64,000 bases of DNA, from assembly GCA_020740775.1 (NCBI GenBank), contig JAHEWK010000004.1, positions 3,100,001 through 3,164,000 of the forward strand, given 5' to 3'. A model generated the notes under the pieces. It saw nothing but the letters and a program-made list of their open reading frames with translations. It was not told the origin of the DNA and made no database searches. The stretch is from Ilyonectria destructans (taxonomy: Eukaryota; Ascomycota; Sordariomycetes; Hypocreales; Nectriaceae). The position numbers were made by a program, and so were the translations under genes. This document shows, piece after piece, positions 19,954 to 30,438 of this stretch; position 1 is the stretch's first letter, and every line of letters begins with the position of its first letter.

Positions 19954-20862
19954 CTAGTCCACCAGGTTGTAAATCTTCTGAATGTCATGCAAGACATCTT
20001 CAAAGTTGATCTTGAGATCCTTAAGCAGACCATCATTGAAGCCGAAGACCCAACCGTGCACAATGGGGTACTTGTTCTTGTGGTACGACTGCTGGACATC
20101 GGCCGACTTGATGACGTTGCGGCACTGCTCGACGACATTGAGTTCCACGAGGCGGTTATAGCGCTCATCCTGGTCCTTGATGGCATCGAGCTCCTTCTCG
20201 TGCAGGCGGTAGACGTCGCGGATGTTTCGCAGCCACGGGTTGAGCAGGCCCAGGTCCTTGGGGGTCATGGCGGCCTTGACACCGCCGCAGCCGTAGTGGC
20301 CGCAGACGATGATGTGCTTGACGCCCAGGTGGCGCACGGCGTAGTTGATGACACCCATGGCGTTGAGGTCAGTGTTGCAGACTAGGTTGGCAATGTTGCG
20401 GTGGATAAAGGCCTCGCCGGGCTCCAGACCGGTGATCTGCTCGGCGGGGATGCGCGAGTCGGAGCATCCGATCCAGAGGTACTCGGGGTTCTGGCCCTCG
20501 GAGAGGTGGGTGAAGAAGTCGGGGTTCTTCTTCTTCTTCGCCTCGGCCCAGGCGCGGTTGTTCTCGAACAGCCGGTCGTGGCTCTGCTCGAGGTACTTGG
20601 CGATGTCCTCGTCGGCCATGTTGTTGTGCCAGGTGCTGACGCTGATGGGAGAGGAGGCCGGGACGGGGTGGGAGTCTGCGCGGGGGGAGCCGGTGCGGGA
20701 TGGCGCGGAGAGGAATGCGGACGAGGATAGCAGGCGAATTGGCTTGGTGGTGGAGGGCGAGAAGACGGATGCCAAGCGCGAGGATGAGGAGGAGGAAAGA
20801 AGGGAGGCGACAGCGGAGGAGGAGGAGAAGGAAGAAGAAGGGGGGATCCGAGTGAAGATCAT
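19954..20862 (-). CDS. Beta-class carbonic anhydrase, mitochondrial
   Basis: Single exon, 302 aa from the ATG at 20862. Upstream in-frame codons lack an ATG. The first 80 residues are Ser/Arg-rich with few acids (MIFTRIPPSSSF, PIRLLSSSAFL), a likely mitochondrial transit peptide. A second Met at MADEDIAKYLEQ could give a cytosolic form. The enzyme domain has the zinc ligands and dyad of beta-CAs: CSDSRIPAEQ (Cys and the Asp-Arg pair) and HIIVCGHYGCGGV (His, Cys), plus GEAFIHRNIAN. It interconverts CO2 and bicarbonate, feeding carboxylases and supporting growth at low CO2, as NCE103-type enzymes do in fungi. The GC-rich Ser/Ala leader may explain the open antisense frames. High confidence. Confidence 0.93.
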   Translation of the reverse strand: MIFTRIPPSSSFSSSSAVASLLSSSSSSRLASVFSPSTTKPIRLLSSSAFLSAPSRTGSPRADSHPVPASSPISVSTWHNNMADEDIAKYLEQSHDRLFENNRAWAEAKKKKNPDFFTHLSEGQNPEYLWIGCSDSRIPAEQITGLEPGEAFIHRNIANLVCNTDLNAMGVINYAVRHLGVKHIIVCGHYGCGGVKAAMTPKDLGLLNPWLRNIRDVYRLHEKELDAIKDQDERYNRLVELNVVEQCRNVIKSADVQQSYHKNKYPIVHGWVFGFNDGLLKDLKINFEDVLHDIQKIYNLVD

Positions 20863-22248
20863 GAGGTGGAGATGCGGTGCAGCGTGGGACAATCTACAGG
20901 TCTACTCTTCTCCGCGGTGACGAGGTCCTTCGGCTTTCACCCCCGGCCCTTGGCGATAAAGGCGGCGCTTGCGGAGGTTCCAGGTAGCTCTGCGGGTGGT
21001 GGTGGCCGTGGTGTGTGCTGCTGCGGTGCGGTGGTGCGGTGGTGCGGTGGTTCGGCGGTTGCTCGCAATTTGTTGAGGGTTGCACCTGCGTCATGCAGCA
21101 AGCGGCAAGGACTCGTCTGCTGGTGTGTGCTGGGTGGCTGAACGGAAACGGGCGGGCAGGTGCTGGGGGCGAGCGCCGTTGTTGGGTGGTGCCTCGTTCC
21201 TTCCTCAGATGCGGCGGGAGTAGCCGGGATTACGTCGGCGCGATTTCTTCAACAGCAGTTCAATTGGGGCCAAGCCAAACCCTAACCCTCTCAATCTAAG
21301 CATTTGCTTTTTGGCGTCGAGCGGGAAAACACCATAATAAAAGACGTGAAGATCGTCGTCTTGTATATCAAATCGTGCTTGGGCCCCTTCCTGGTCGGTG
21401 CGCTGTTTTCTCTCTCCCACGGCGGTCCACGGCAATTGCTCTGCGCTTTCCCACCAATACCCCCTGGGAAAAACCCCCGCGCCCCCTCATCACACATCCC
21501 ACGCAACTTCTTGCAGGGACCAGCCCCCTGTCCTGGCGCCCTTTTTTAGTGCTCCCTCCCTGTGCATGTATGTGTGCACCGCTGCCTCGGGTTGACCCGA
21601 TGCTCGTCCGGGTGCGAGCTGGGAACGATCCCATTTGTCTGCCGCAGCTCCCATTTGTCTGCCGCAGCTCCCATTTGTCTGCCGCAGCTGCTGCGATGCT
21701 GCGATGCTACGATGCTCCCTGTCTAACGCGGGGTTTTGTTGGTGACAGATGTTGAACCAGGGAACGCGACATCTCCGCGGTCCAACTCGCTCGTCCAGGG
21801 ATCCGTCGGTGGCCGCATTCACTGCAACACAGTGGAACCTGAACGGGGCCTTTTTCCTGGTCACACTCTATGGCACTTTGCTTATTGCACCATCGAACCA
21901 TGGCCATCAGTCCATGATCCATCTGCCCCGCGGTTGCGCAGCTTGAATCACGCCCGGCCAACCTCCGAGATGCCACATCTTCACCACGTCATGTGCTCCC
22001 GGGATTTTACCTGGGTTTCCCCTTTCTTCACCTAGAAAACTACGAGAGCGCCACAATTGAACAAGTGCCATTGCAAGCCGATCAAAAAAACACTCATATA
22101 AAATAGTCGTTAATCTCATCACACTAAACAATCTGAGTTCCGAATATCCCTCTCTTCCCCACATTGTCCTTGAGCCCTCCCCTCGCATAGAGTAGTGGTT
22201 CTCCCCGTGTTCCTCAACCAACAAGCAAGTCCCATTGTATCAATCTAA
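20863..22248. other. Intergenic stretch with a 20-bp tandem repeat
   Basis: About 1.4 kb. GC-rich upstream region of the carbonic anhydrase, a short telomere-like aaccctaaccct at 21279-21291, and three tandem 20-bp units at 21630-21689. No gene supported. Confidence 0.45.
21630..21689. repeat. Three perfect tandem copies of a 20-bp unit
   Basis: The unit cccatttgtctgccgcagct occurs three times head to tail with no mismatch, followed by a short gctgcgat/gctacgat microrepeat up to about 21716. It lies in non-coding DNA and is a young minisatellite. Confidence 0.9.
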
Positions 22249-24430
22249 TCATCCGTTTCTGGTGAGTCCGATCAACGCTCCTCGAGCACTCATTCTGTCC
22301 ATGCTCAACCCAACACCAAGTGCCCGGCTGAAATCGGTAGCAGGATTCTTCAGAAGCATGCACTGCGCAATCACCGTCATGTAGTCAGTCGTCTCGTCAA
22401 GTTCTTTGCCGGTTTCAGCCATCTCGCTTTGAGCTTTTGCCTTTTTGAGCATAGCCCGGTGCATCGCTTCCTTGGCGTCTTCGACAGCCTTCTGCTTCCC
22501 TTGAATCTTCTTGATCAGCATGGATTCAACGGCAACGATGGCTTCGTCGGTGACTGCGACGACTGCATCTCTGTATGTTGCGTCAATTCCGGAAGGGATT
22601 CCTGGACGCTCCGCTCCGATGTATTTCTGAAGCAGCCCGTCAAGCGCAGCTTCACCGGCCTTTGCGAGGTCACGGTCTCGCAGCGCCTCCCCGTGACTCA
22701 CTTCCTGCTTCTTCACCACATTGTTCGAATTCTTGATACGCCCCTCCAGTTCCACCGCTGTCGCGAGTGTGGCCGTGGCCGTGGCATGGAGGTCCTCTCT
22801 GTAAGCCATCTGCTTGAGCTTCTCGAGGACAGGGACCAGTCCTGAAAGATTTTTTACGGTGGAGTTGTCGAGCGTGCGTTGACAGACCCTCTTGCGGGGG
22901 GGTTGAATCTCCCCTGCCTCCGGCAGAAGGGCGAGCGTATGCGATCTCGCCCGATTCATCCTGGGGGATTCCTCGATGCCCTGCTCGATGCCCTGCTCGG
23001 TGTCCTGCTCGGTGCCCTGCTCGATAGAGGACGGCGACGGCATCGTTGCGGCCCTCCATGCGGGAACATGGCGTGACCCCTTGGGACGGTCCGAACGGTC
23101 GAAAAAGACACCGCTGTCGTCACTTTGCGGGCTGTCGCTGTCCGAACAGGGAGTTCGCGGGTCTTCGGAGAGCTTGAGACTGTCTTTGAGATAGGCTCGG
23201 GTGTTTGGCCAATGCCATGAATTCGGGAGGGAGTCCTTGGGGGCCAGACAATGTTTCAATGCAAGCATGACGAGGACTCCGCTGAGCGTACTATTTTCGT
23301 TCTGAGGACCGGCCTACTTCAAGTTAGTAAAAGGCAAATAGATGGACGTGCCGACTTACCATTATCTTCCATACATGCCTCCACTGGTTGAAGTTGTTTT
23401 TCGTCCAGGATTCGAGGAAGTCTTTCAGACTGCAGGTTCGTATAAGTGATTGATGGGCAGGCGCTGGGTCATAGTGACAAAAGGTGACGGTTTTCGTGTC
23501 CTCGTTGGATAGAATTTTGAGCAGTGTCCAATGCCCATGGCCCCAAGAATGGTAGACGGCGGAATAGGAAACTTTGCTCTGTTGGATTCCCTTGACCAAA
23601 TTATCGACTGTCGCCTTGTTCCATGGCTGGTAAGGCTTTGGAGCACGGAGGGCTTTGAAGTACTCGGGGTGAATCAAGTTTGCGTTGCCTGGTGCGAGAG
23701 CTTGGGTGCGAGTTTGGATAAATGCAATGACGTCGACGTCGAGGATATGATTTGGATTCCTGAGCTGTTGTAGTGCTTTTTCCTGTGTGGTGAGACTGAC
23801 ATGTTCGACCTGGCTAGGCCCGACGCCTGCGTTGACTGCATTGTTCGAGAGGCCGATTGGATTCTGGGTGGAGTTCGTGGGGGTAATGGGGGAGTTGACA
23901 GGAGTTCCGGGATTCCGGGAAGTGACGCCTCTGCGAACCGATCTGGGAGGTGTAATGGTCTGGACCAACGGTGGCTGTGCAAAGTACTCCCTCATCAACT
24001 TGAGGGCGCCATGTGCCGTGGAGGCTCTCCAATGGGGGATGCCCGACCCCCCTGGAGATGCAGCCTTGTGCATGAAGCCACATGGCGAGGGTTTGTACAG
24101 CATATCCAACGCCGGGATCCACTCGCGGCGTTGACGGGCAATGACAGTCATGGCCCGGATGTCGCACATGTCCGTGTCTGAGACCCGGGCCTTCTCCTGG
24201 CCTGCCCACTGAAACCAGGATCTGGGCGGGATCCACTTGTCAACTCCCCATTCGCGGTCCAAGTACCCACGGTACTGCACAAGATGAACCGGGTGCATGG
24301 TGATGTGTTTGGTGGAGTTCTTTGTGAGATACATCTCGGCCAAAGCGGGCGTATGTTCCACATGCGCAGTGGAACCGCCAACAGCCGTCGTTGGCTGATC
24401 AGAACGACGACGGTCCGACTTGGGAGGCAT
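22249..24430 (-). CDS. Ulp1/C48-like protein with Ser in place of the catalytic Cys
   Basis: Two exons, 23360-24430 and 22249-23313, joined over a 46-nt intron (GTAAGT...GTAG), 711 aa from the ATG at 24430. The N-terminal part is basic and Pro/Ser/Thr-rich. Residues about 235-390 resemble the C48 (Ulp1/SENP) fold: GHWTLLKI supplies the His, CHYDPAP the Asp, and GPQNENS the Gln, but the DCG box reads LSG, so the nucleophile position is Ser (codon AGC at 23281-23283). The C-terminal 300 residues hold a short GIEQ/GTEQ repeat near 450, a nuclear-type basic patch (PPRKRV) and long amphipathic helices likely to form coiled coils. Active family members cleave SUMO or related modifiers. This copy is probably a non-catalytic binder or has altered chemistry. 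Confidence 0.75.
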
Positions 24431-26176
24431 GATTGCGTGTTGCGTTGGCTGGGGAGGCAAAGAGCTGCGAGAAGGGTTGGTTGTAAACACAAGGAGGATG
24501 GTCTGGTCTGCGTTGTCTCCCGAGAAGAGACAAGGAGAAAGGGCGACTCTTTATGGTAGAAGGGTCCTTGCTTGCGTGCGAGTTGCCGTGCGGGGGCCTT
24601 CAAACTAGGACTCGAGCCGCGAAGAGTCGGTCGGCACAAACAATAGAAAGCAGCGAGACATACAGGCGAGGGATGCATGCTGATCCGAGCCTGGTATTCG
24701 TCGACGCCTGCTGGCGCCGGCGATAGGCGTCATGAGTGGCCTGAACTAGACGGATACACGCAGTAGTTGGAACGGTCGACGAATTGCGCTGGAGAGTAGG
24801 CGAGAGAGACGGGAGGAAAAAGGAATAACGAGGAAGATGACGGAAGCATCACGGCTCACGCATGTAGGTTTGCGTCTCGGGGCTTTGGTGGCTCATGCGT
24901 CGTGGACAGAATCGGGAACATGATAGGCGTGACAGCGTGGCCAGCGTTGAACAGTATCCGTCTCGCAGACGCAGTTTCAGCCAGCCTCCTAGGATTTCGT
25001 TCACCGACCTCGACTAGTGGCCCGTAGCGATCCAGGTGACGGGTAGCAACTTGAGACATGCAGAGGATGTTTGCTCCAGGTTGCCAGGTTTCCAATCAGG
25101 CTACCAATCAGACTCCGTGGTGAGAGCTGTCGTCGGGGTGTTGGAGGGTTAGAGCGGCCGTCAGGACTTGGCAGACCGGATAGAGTTTAGAAGTGCTGTG
25201 GCAAGAGAGAACATGTTTCTGATAAATCACATCAGCACGGCACATAGTATGCAGAGTATGTGGGCTCGAGCAAACTCGTTCTGCACATTTGGTCGAGAGC
25301 CAGCGCGGCAACTGCACGATCTCCGCGGACTCGCCTCATTCGTCTGGATCGGGACTCGAGGATCGCGCTCGTAGGCACTGGAGAAACGGGACGCTGGGAC
25401 CGGTGTGTTGCTGCAAGCTCTCGTTGACGCTGTACGAAGTACCTACTGTACCCATCACGTCTTATCCAGGCGTGGTTGGTGGCACGACATACAAATACAC
25501 CAAGCCCGGTGGGGGGCTCGTGGTTCAGCTGCCACAAACGAGGAAACCCACGGCCGGTCAGGGAAAAAACAAGAAGAGAGCGGGATTGAGGGATTGCGAG
25601 CTGCGAGAATTTCGGGGTCTAGCATGGTCCCCGTCCTCGACTGCGTTGCGATTTCTCCCAGAGTCTCGCACCTGCGATCAGATCTCGAGTGCCGGGCTAC
25701 TCTGTGGGGAACGAAGATCTAGCCTAGTCAAAACCGCTAGCTCGGCTTGTGCCGGTGTAGGGCGTAGTCAATCAATCCATGGCATCATCCTTATCTTCCC
25801 GCATTGACGAGGGTTCTGGTCGCGATACACCAGCCTGACGCTGTCGTGAGAAGCCGTCCCACACTCACGATGCTTCGGCCTGGAGGAGTCCCCCCGCAAT
25901 CGTCATAGTGGCCCGACGATCCGGAGCACCCCAGGGATTCCTTTCCTTCGTGCCTGCGTATTTATGACGCTCGCTTATTTGTAATGCTCCCCTAGACTAG
26001 TGCGGAGTTTTCGTAGCGACCGGCCGAACGACCCGCCGCGTCAGCCGGAGAGACTTTGTAACAAGTCCGCAGTGTCCGCTTTGTCCGCATCGTCGTATTC
26101 CATGTAGTCTATATTAGACGGCTCGTCGGGAGAGCGATTTGATCCCTCTTGCAATAACCAAGCGATATTGCGTGCA
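24431..26176. other. Divergent upstream region
   Basis: About 1.75 kb between the minus-strand Ulp1-like gene and the plus-strand DUF1624-like gene. Several short frames exist, including a plus-strand stretch at 25289-25807, but none has a family match or codon pattern that convinces me. Confidence 0.4.
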
Positions 26177-27763
26177 ATGACGCAGCTGGAAGACCCCCGA
26201 TCCACGACCTCGGCCATCCGAAACACCTCCGGCGACGAACCGATGCCGTCCAACAACGACCGACGATCCGATGGCTTCGTCAGCTACGGTTCGTTCCCGT
26301 CCAGCGACCGAGTCGACGATGCGCCGCCGCCGTCGAAACCGAAGCCCAATACCCGCGCCCTGGCGCCCGACCTGCTGCGCGGCCTGCTGATGCTCGTCAT
26401 GGCGCTGGACCACACGTCGCTGGCGCTCAACACATGGGAGCACGGCACCGGCCGGACCTCCGAGGCCGACGGCGTGGTGATCGGGCGCTGGAACCGACCG
26501 GCCGCGTACATTGTGCGTACGCTGACCCATCTGTGTGCGCCGGGCTTCACGTTCCTGCTCGGCGTCGGCGTCGTGTACCTGGGCCGGTCGCGGACGCGTC
26601 TGGGCTGGACCACGCTGCGCATCGCCAAGTACTTTGCTGTGCGCGGCCTGGTCTTGACCCTCATCAATGTCGTGCTGGGCCTGGCCGTGTCGGGCGGCCA
26701 GGTGTGGTTTATGAACTTTGTCTTGTTCGCGCTGGCCGTCGACTACTTCCTGGCCGGCATGCTGTGGCTCGCCATCAACAAGACGGAGCCGCTGCTCGCC
26801 CGGTCCATCTCTGGGCTTCTACCAGACGATCCCAAGGACACGGACGCCGAAGAACCTCTCCTGCAGTCTGGAGCAGCTGAAGTCTCAAGCAGCTCCGCCC
26901 GCGCGTCGGCCGTGTCGTGGCACGTACACAATGCCAGCCTCTTCATCCTCGGCCTGGTCACCATCTGGTGGAACCATTGGCTCTCTCCTACCGGCGGCCA
27001 CTGCCAATTCCGCAGCAATGAACCCAGCACTTCGGCCGCTGGTCCGATGCTTGACACTCCGGCTGTTTCCCACCATCCTCTTATTGGCATTTGGTTCTGG
27101 ATTGTCGAGTCGAAGCGTGTGATTTCCCCGTTCCCCCCCATGGCCTGGCTGTCGTTTGCCATCCTGGGTCTTCTCTACGCCCGAGTCAACCTAGCTCGCG
27201 CTTGGAGTCGCCGCAATATTGTGCTTGGTCATTCCCTCGTTGGGCTCCTTTTCTTCATCCTCTTTGTCATGACTAGGGTTCTCCGTTTCGGAAACCTGTC
27301 CGAGGACTGCCTCCACACCCCCGAGCACGACAAACACCCTGACCAGAATCCATACCTGGTCTCGGTGCAGTCTTTTTTCTACATCATCAAGTACCCCCCG
27401 GACGTGGCTTTTTGGGCCTTTACCTTGGCAGGCAACTTCTTCCTGCTCGCCCTCTTTGGCGGGCTTCCTGTCCACATCAGCCAGCGCCTTACAATCCTGC
27501 TCGACTTTGGCAGAGCCGCTCTCTTCTTTTACATTGCCCATCTATTCGCCGTTTTCATTGTCGGGGGGATACTGGTACATTTGCTGGGCCACGATGTGGG
27601 TATCCCAGACCCACAAAACCCTGATACTTCGCAGGGTATTGATAATGTCTGGGCATACTTGGCCATCTGGGCTTCGTGTATGCTGCTTCTCTGGCCAGCA
27701 ACTCGATGGTACAGCCGATTCAAGAGTACCAAGTCGGCCGATTCGATATGGCGATTTTTCTAA
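26177..27763 (+). CDS. DUF1624 / heparan-alpha-glucosaminide acetyltransferase-like membrane protein
   Basis: Single exon, 528 aa. The ATG at 26177 is the first in the frame. A cytosolic polar tail of about 60 residues precedes the signature of the DUF1624 (HGSNAT catalytic) family, DLLRGLLMLVMALDHTSLAL, in the first membrane segment. About ten hydrophobic segments follow, including FTFLLGVGVVYLG, LVLTLINVVLGLAV, VWFMNFVLFALAVDYFLAGM, FILGLVTIWW and AALFFYIAHLFAVFIVGGI. A loop with many charged residues (about 220-250) separates two halves. The human relative acetylates glucosamine of heparan sulfate across the lysosomal membrane. In fungi the substrate is unknown, so transmembrane acyl transfer is only inferred. 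No neighbour suggests a pathway. Confidence 0.85.
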   Translation: MTQLEDPRSTTSAIRNTSGDEPMPSNNDRRSDGFVSYGSFPSSDRVDDAPPPSKPKPNTRALAPDLLRGLLMLVMALDHTSLALNTWEHGTGRTSEADGVVIGRWNRPAAYIVRTLTHLCAPGFTFLLGVGVVYLGRSRTRLGWTTLRIAKYFAVRGLVLTLINVVLGLAVSGGQVWFMNFVLFALAVDYFLAGMLWLAINKTEPLLARSISGLLPDDPKDTDAEEPLLQSGAAEVSSSSARASAVSWHVHNASLFILGLVTIWWNHWLSPTGGHCQFRSNEPSTSAAGPMLDTPAVSHHPLIGIWFWIVESKRVISPFPPMAWLSFAILGLLYARVNLARAWSRRNIVLGHSLVGLLFFILFVMTRVLRFGNLSEDCLHTPEHDKHPDQNPYLVSVQSFFYIIKYPPDVAFWAFTLAGNFFLLALFGGLPVHISQRLTILLDFGRAALFFYIAHLFAVFIVGGILVHLLGHDVGIPDPQNPDTSQGIDNVWAYLAIWASCMLLLWPATRWYSRFKSTKSADSIWRFF

Positions 27764-30438
27764 CCGTAGAGCGATGTGTAAAATAGAATAGCATATAGAA
27801 TATCAGTTTAGACTCCATTTGTCACCTCGGAAAGGCTCATTACTTCACTATATCGTATTTGATACCGTATATCCATCAATTAGAGATCTATCGCTTCCAC
27901 CTAGAAAACGAACCATCTATGAGCTAACGTTGAGTACAGTCACGACCGTGCAGCTGACGTGGAAGACACCCACCGAAATGGGCATGGTGTCGAGTAATCC
28001 AACCGGTTTCGGAATGTCATCATCTCCGGAACCTCCGGGGGCATCGGCGCTAGACCACCCAATAAACGCCGTGAGCGTGACACCCATCTTCTTTATTGAA
28101 GCCCCGTTTGCCATGGAGATGAACGCAAATGTGCTTTTTCACAAAATAACGCTTTTAAGAAGTCAACCATGAACTCATTCTGGCTGTCTATTGTCCTCAT
28201 GGACTTCAAATGAATCCTAATCAAGAAACCGCTGCACGCGTTCTGGATGCTCGACTTCTGAGTTGTAGTAAACACGCCTAGCACTAAGCCGGCCTAGGAC
28301 AGTATCCAGAGCATGCGAAAAGATTTGCCCTATTGCTAGTTTCATATAGAGGAGCAAGACCTCTTTGGCAGCGAACCATGATAATTCAGTCACTTGGCTA
28401 GCCATTTCTGAAACCATCTACAACTTGAGGGGAGCATTGAGGGAGGGAGCTCGAAGAATATGAGGGGACCTCAAAAGGGACTCTCCTGTCACTAATTCCG
28501 ACTCACAGCCAACAAGAAGGGCCGGTTTTAAGGCCCCCAAGTCCAACATATTGACATCACAGGCTTTACCTCGTGGCACCGCTTGCAGATAACATCAAAA
28601 CTGGGGAAAATTTTGGAGCCTGCAGTGTGAGAGTGGGTGTACCGAGAGGGCGCTGGATGATGACCTCTGTAGTTGCGAGCGAATTTATGACGAGACGAGA
28701 CCTTGCTAACTTAAATTTAAATACCAGCAACCATGTTATTTTCACAATGCACAAGACATAAACTAAATCAGTTTCGCGTAGCTATGTATTAAGCATAGTT
28801 ATTGATGGACAGCCACCTGAAAACTCGCCTTACGCACTACCAGGTCCAAGGTATCAATTCGCTATAATAAATCTCAAGTATTAGGCCTGAGCAAAACAGG
28901 ATGCACTCGCCATCTTCCAATCCCGTAGCCTGTCATTTGGCCCCTGATCCAGTAATTCCGACTCTCCTAGTGTCCACTATCGACATTAAATGATCCAAGT
29001 CTACCGTGTTTTTAAATTTGACATTATTTTCGAGTTTCCTGCCTTCAGCTGCTCCGTAATCCTCAATCCGCCATTTCTCTATGGTAGCTTCTCGTTCCTC
29101 TCCTCACTCTTCTCGAACCGAATCGTAGTTATCACTCTTCACCATAGTAGAGATACGCAAATCCTTCACCACTTTTAGAAATTCCGGTCCCATATCCAAA
29201 TATATCTTGCCTAGTGACCTCTAGAGATGGGCAACTAAATTACTGAAATCCGTTGTCCTTGAATTGCTGATTCCTAGTTATGGAGCCAGTCAGTTCACAG
29301 TGATCACCAGCAAAAAAGTTTTTTCCATCTTCTTCAGTCCATTATCCCATTCATTGATGCACATCTTGAAAACTCTCACCTTGCACATAGAATTTCCCCA
29401 GTGAGAAAGAAGGATATGTCCGCGAGGAAGCCCTGGGAGGATCTCATCTCGATAATACAAGCCCAGTCGTTGTGTTCCCCCTCATTTGAGATATAGATGC
29501 CATTTCGGCATGCATTTTGCATACCATCTTGCTTTTATCTAGTTCCAACCGAGAACAAGCTTCAAGCAGAATAGGACAGTCATCGAGATAAAGTTATTTA
29601 AATATCTAGAGACGTAAATCACTCGATTTACCACTTATGGCAGACAGCAAATTTCCTAGACTTATACTAGATAGATAAATATCTTATTGCTCGGAATAAG
29701 GTTCCTATCTCAAGGTCGTTGACTGCAGACAGCAGGGTTGAAGTCAGAAGGGTTGAATTGAAGCTTAAGGCAAAGACCAGTGTGCAACAACCTTATTGTT
29801 CAGCTACTGTATCTACTGGTGCTGGGTGTAGCACTTACTGTTTATCTCTACTGTTTGAGAATACTGCATGGCTTTGATCTATCTGATGGTGTTGAGTAAA
29901 GCTAAAAAAACCAAATACTAGATATATAATCATGTTTTCTTTTTAGGTCATATTGAAGCATTTGTGTTACATGCCGTTAGTCTTCGGAGTTTAAAGTCCT
30001 CCTACGCTCGAGGTTAACGTCAAAGAATATGTAGGAGATGGGTGAAGGAGATATGGTAAATGTGGTGGACCTGTGGATAGATAGCAACATCACACTTGGG
30101 GTGTTTATGGACAAGGCGCCATAATTCGAGTATTGGTTGGAAGAAAACGAATATGACATGAGAAAATAAAGGTAGGAATAATATATAAGCTCCTCTATTA
30201 ATTCTTTTAGGCTAAAAGTTTTATAAATTTATAGGAGAACTCTTAGTAGGCTTTGGCACTATGCAGGTAAAGCGACGTGAGATAATGGAGATGACGGTCA
30301 GCAGAGGCGAGGGAAATCTTAGGACATGGAACACTCTATCCCGCAGAACATATGGTGAGAAAACGATATAGTCAAATTCTTGATCGCTAGAGGGGTAGGA
30401 CAGAATTCAAGATACATGATCCACCATCTATCCTATCA
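27764..30438. other. AT-rich gene-free stretch
   Basis: About 2.7 kb, clearly AT-rich from about 28500 on, with dense stops in all frames. The longest open frames are about 60 codons and lack protein character. It contains one copy of an A-tailed repeat (29819-29910). Probably a decayed, possibly RIP-affected repeat region. Confidence 0.55.
29819..29910. repeat. A-tailed dispersed repeat, copy 1
   Basis: Matches 61197-61279 in the same orientation. Both start gtgctgggtgtagcac (a small hairpin, GTGCT against AGCAC), share atggctttgatctatctg, and end gtaaagct followed by an A run. The A-rich 3' end suggests a retroposed (SINE-like) element or a shared 3' fragment of one. Confidence 0.7.

Noticed and set aside
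21277..21293. Telomere-like aaccctaaccct
   Set aside because: Only about two units inside GC-rich DNA; too short to mean a former telomere.
25289..25807. 172-codon plus-strand frame
   Set aside because: No ATG context, no domain, amino-acid composition unlike a folded protein.
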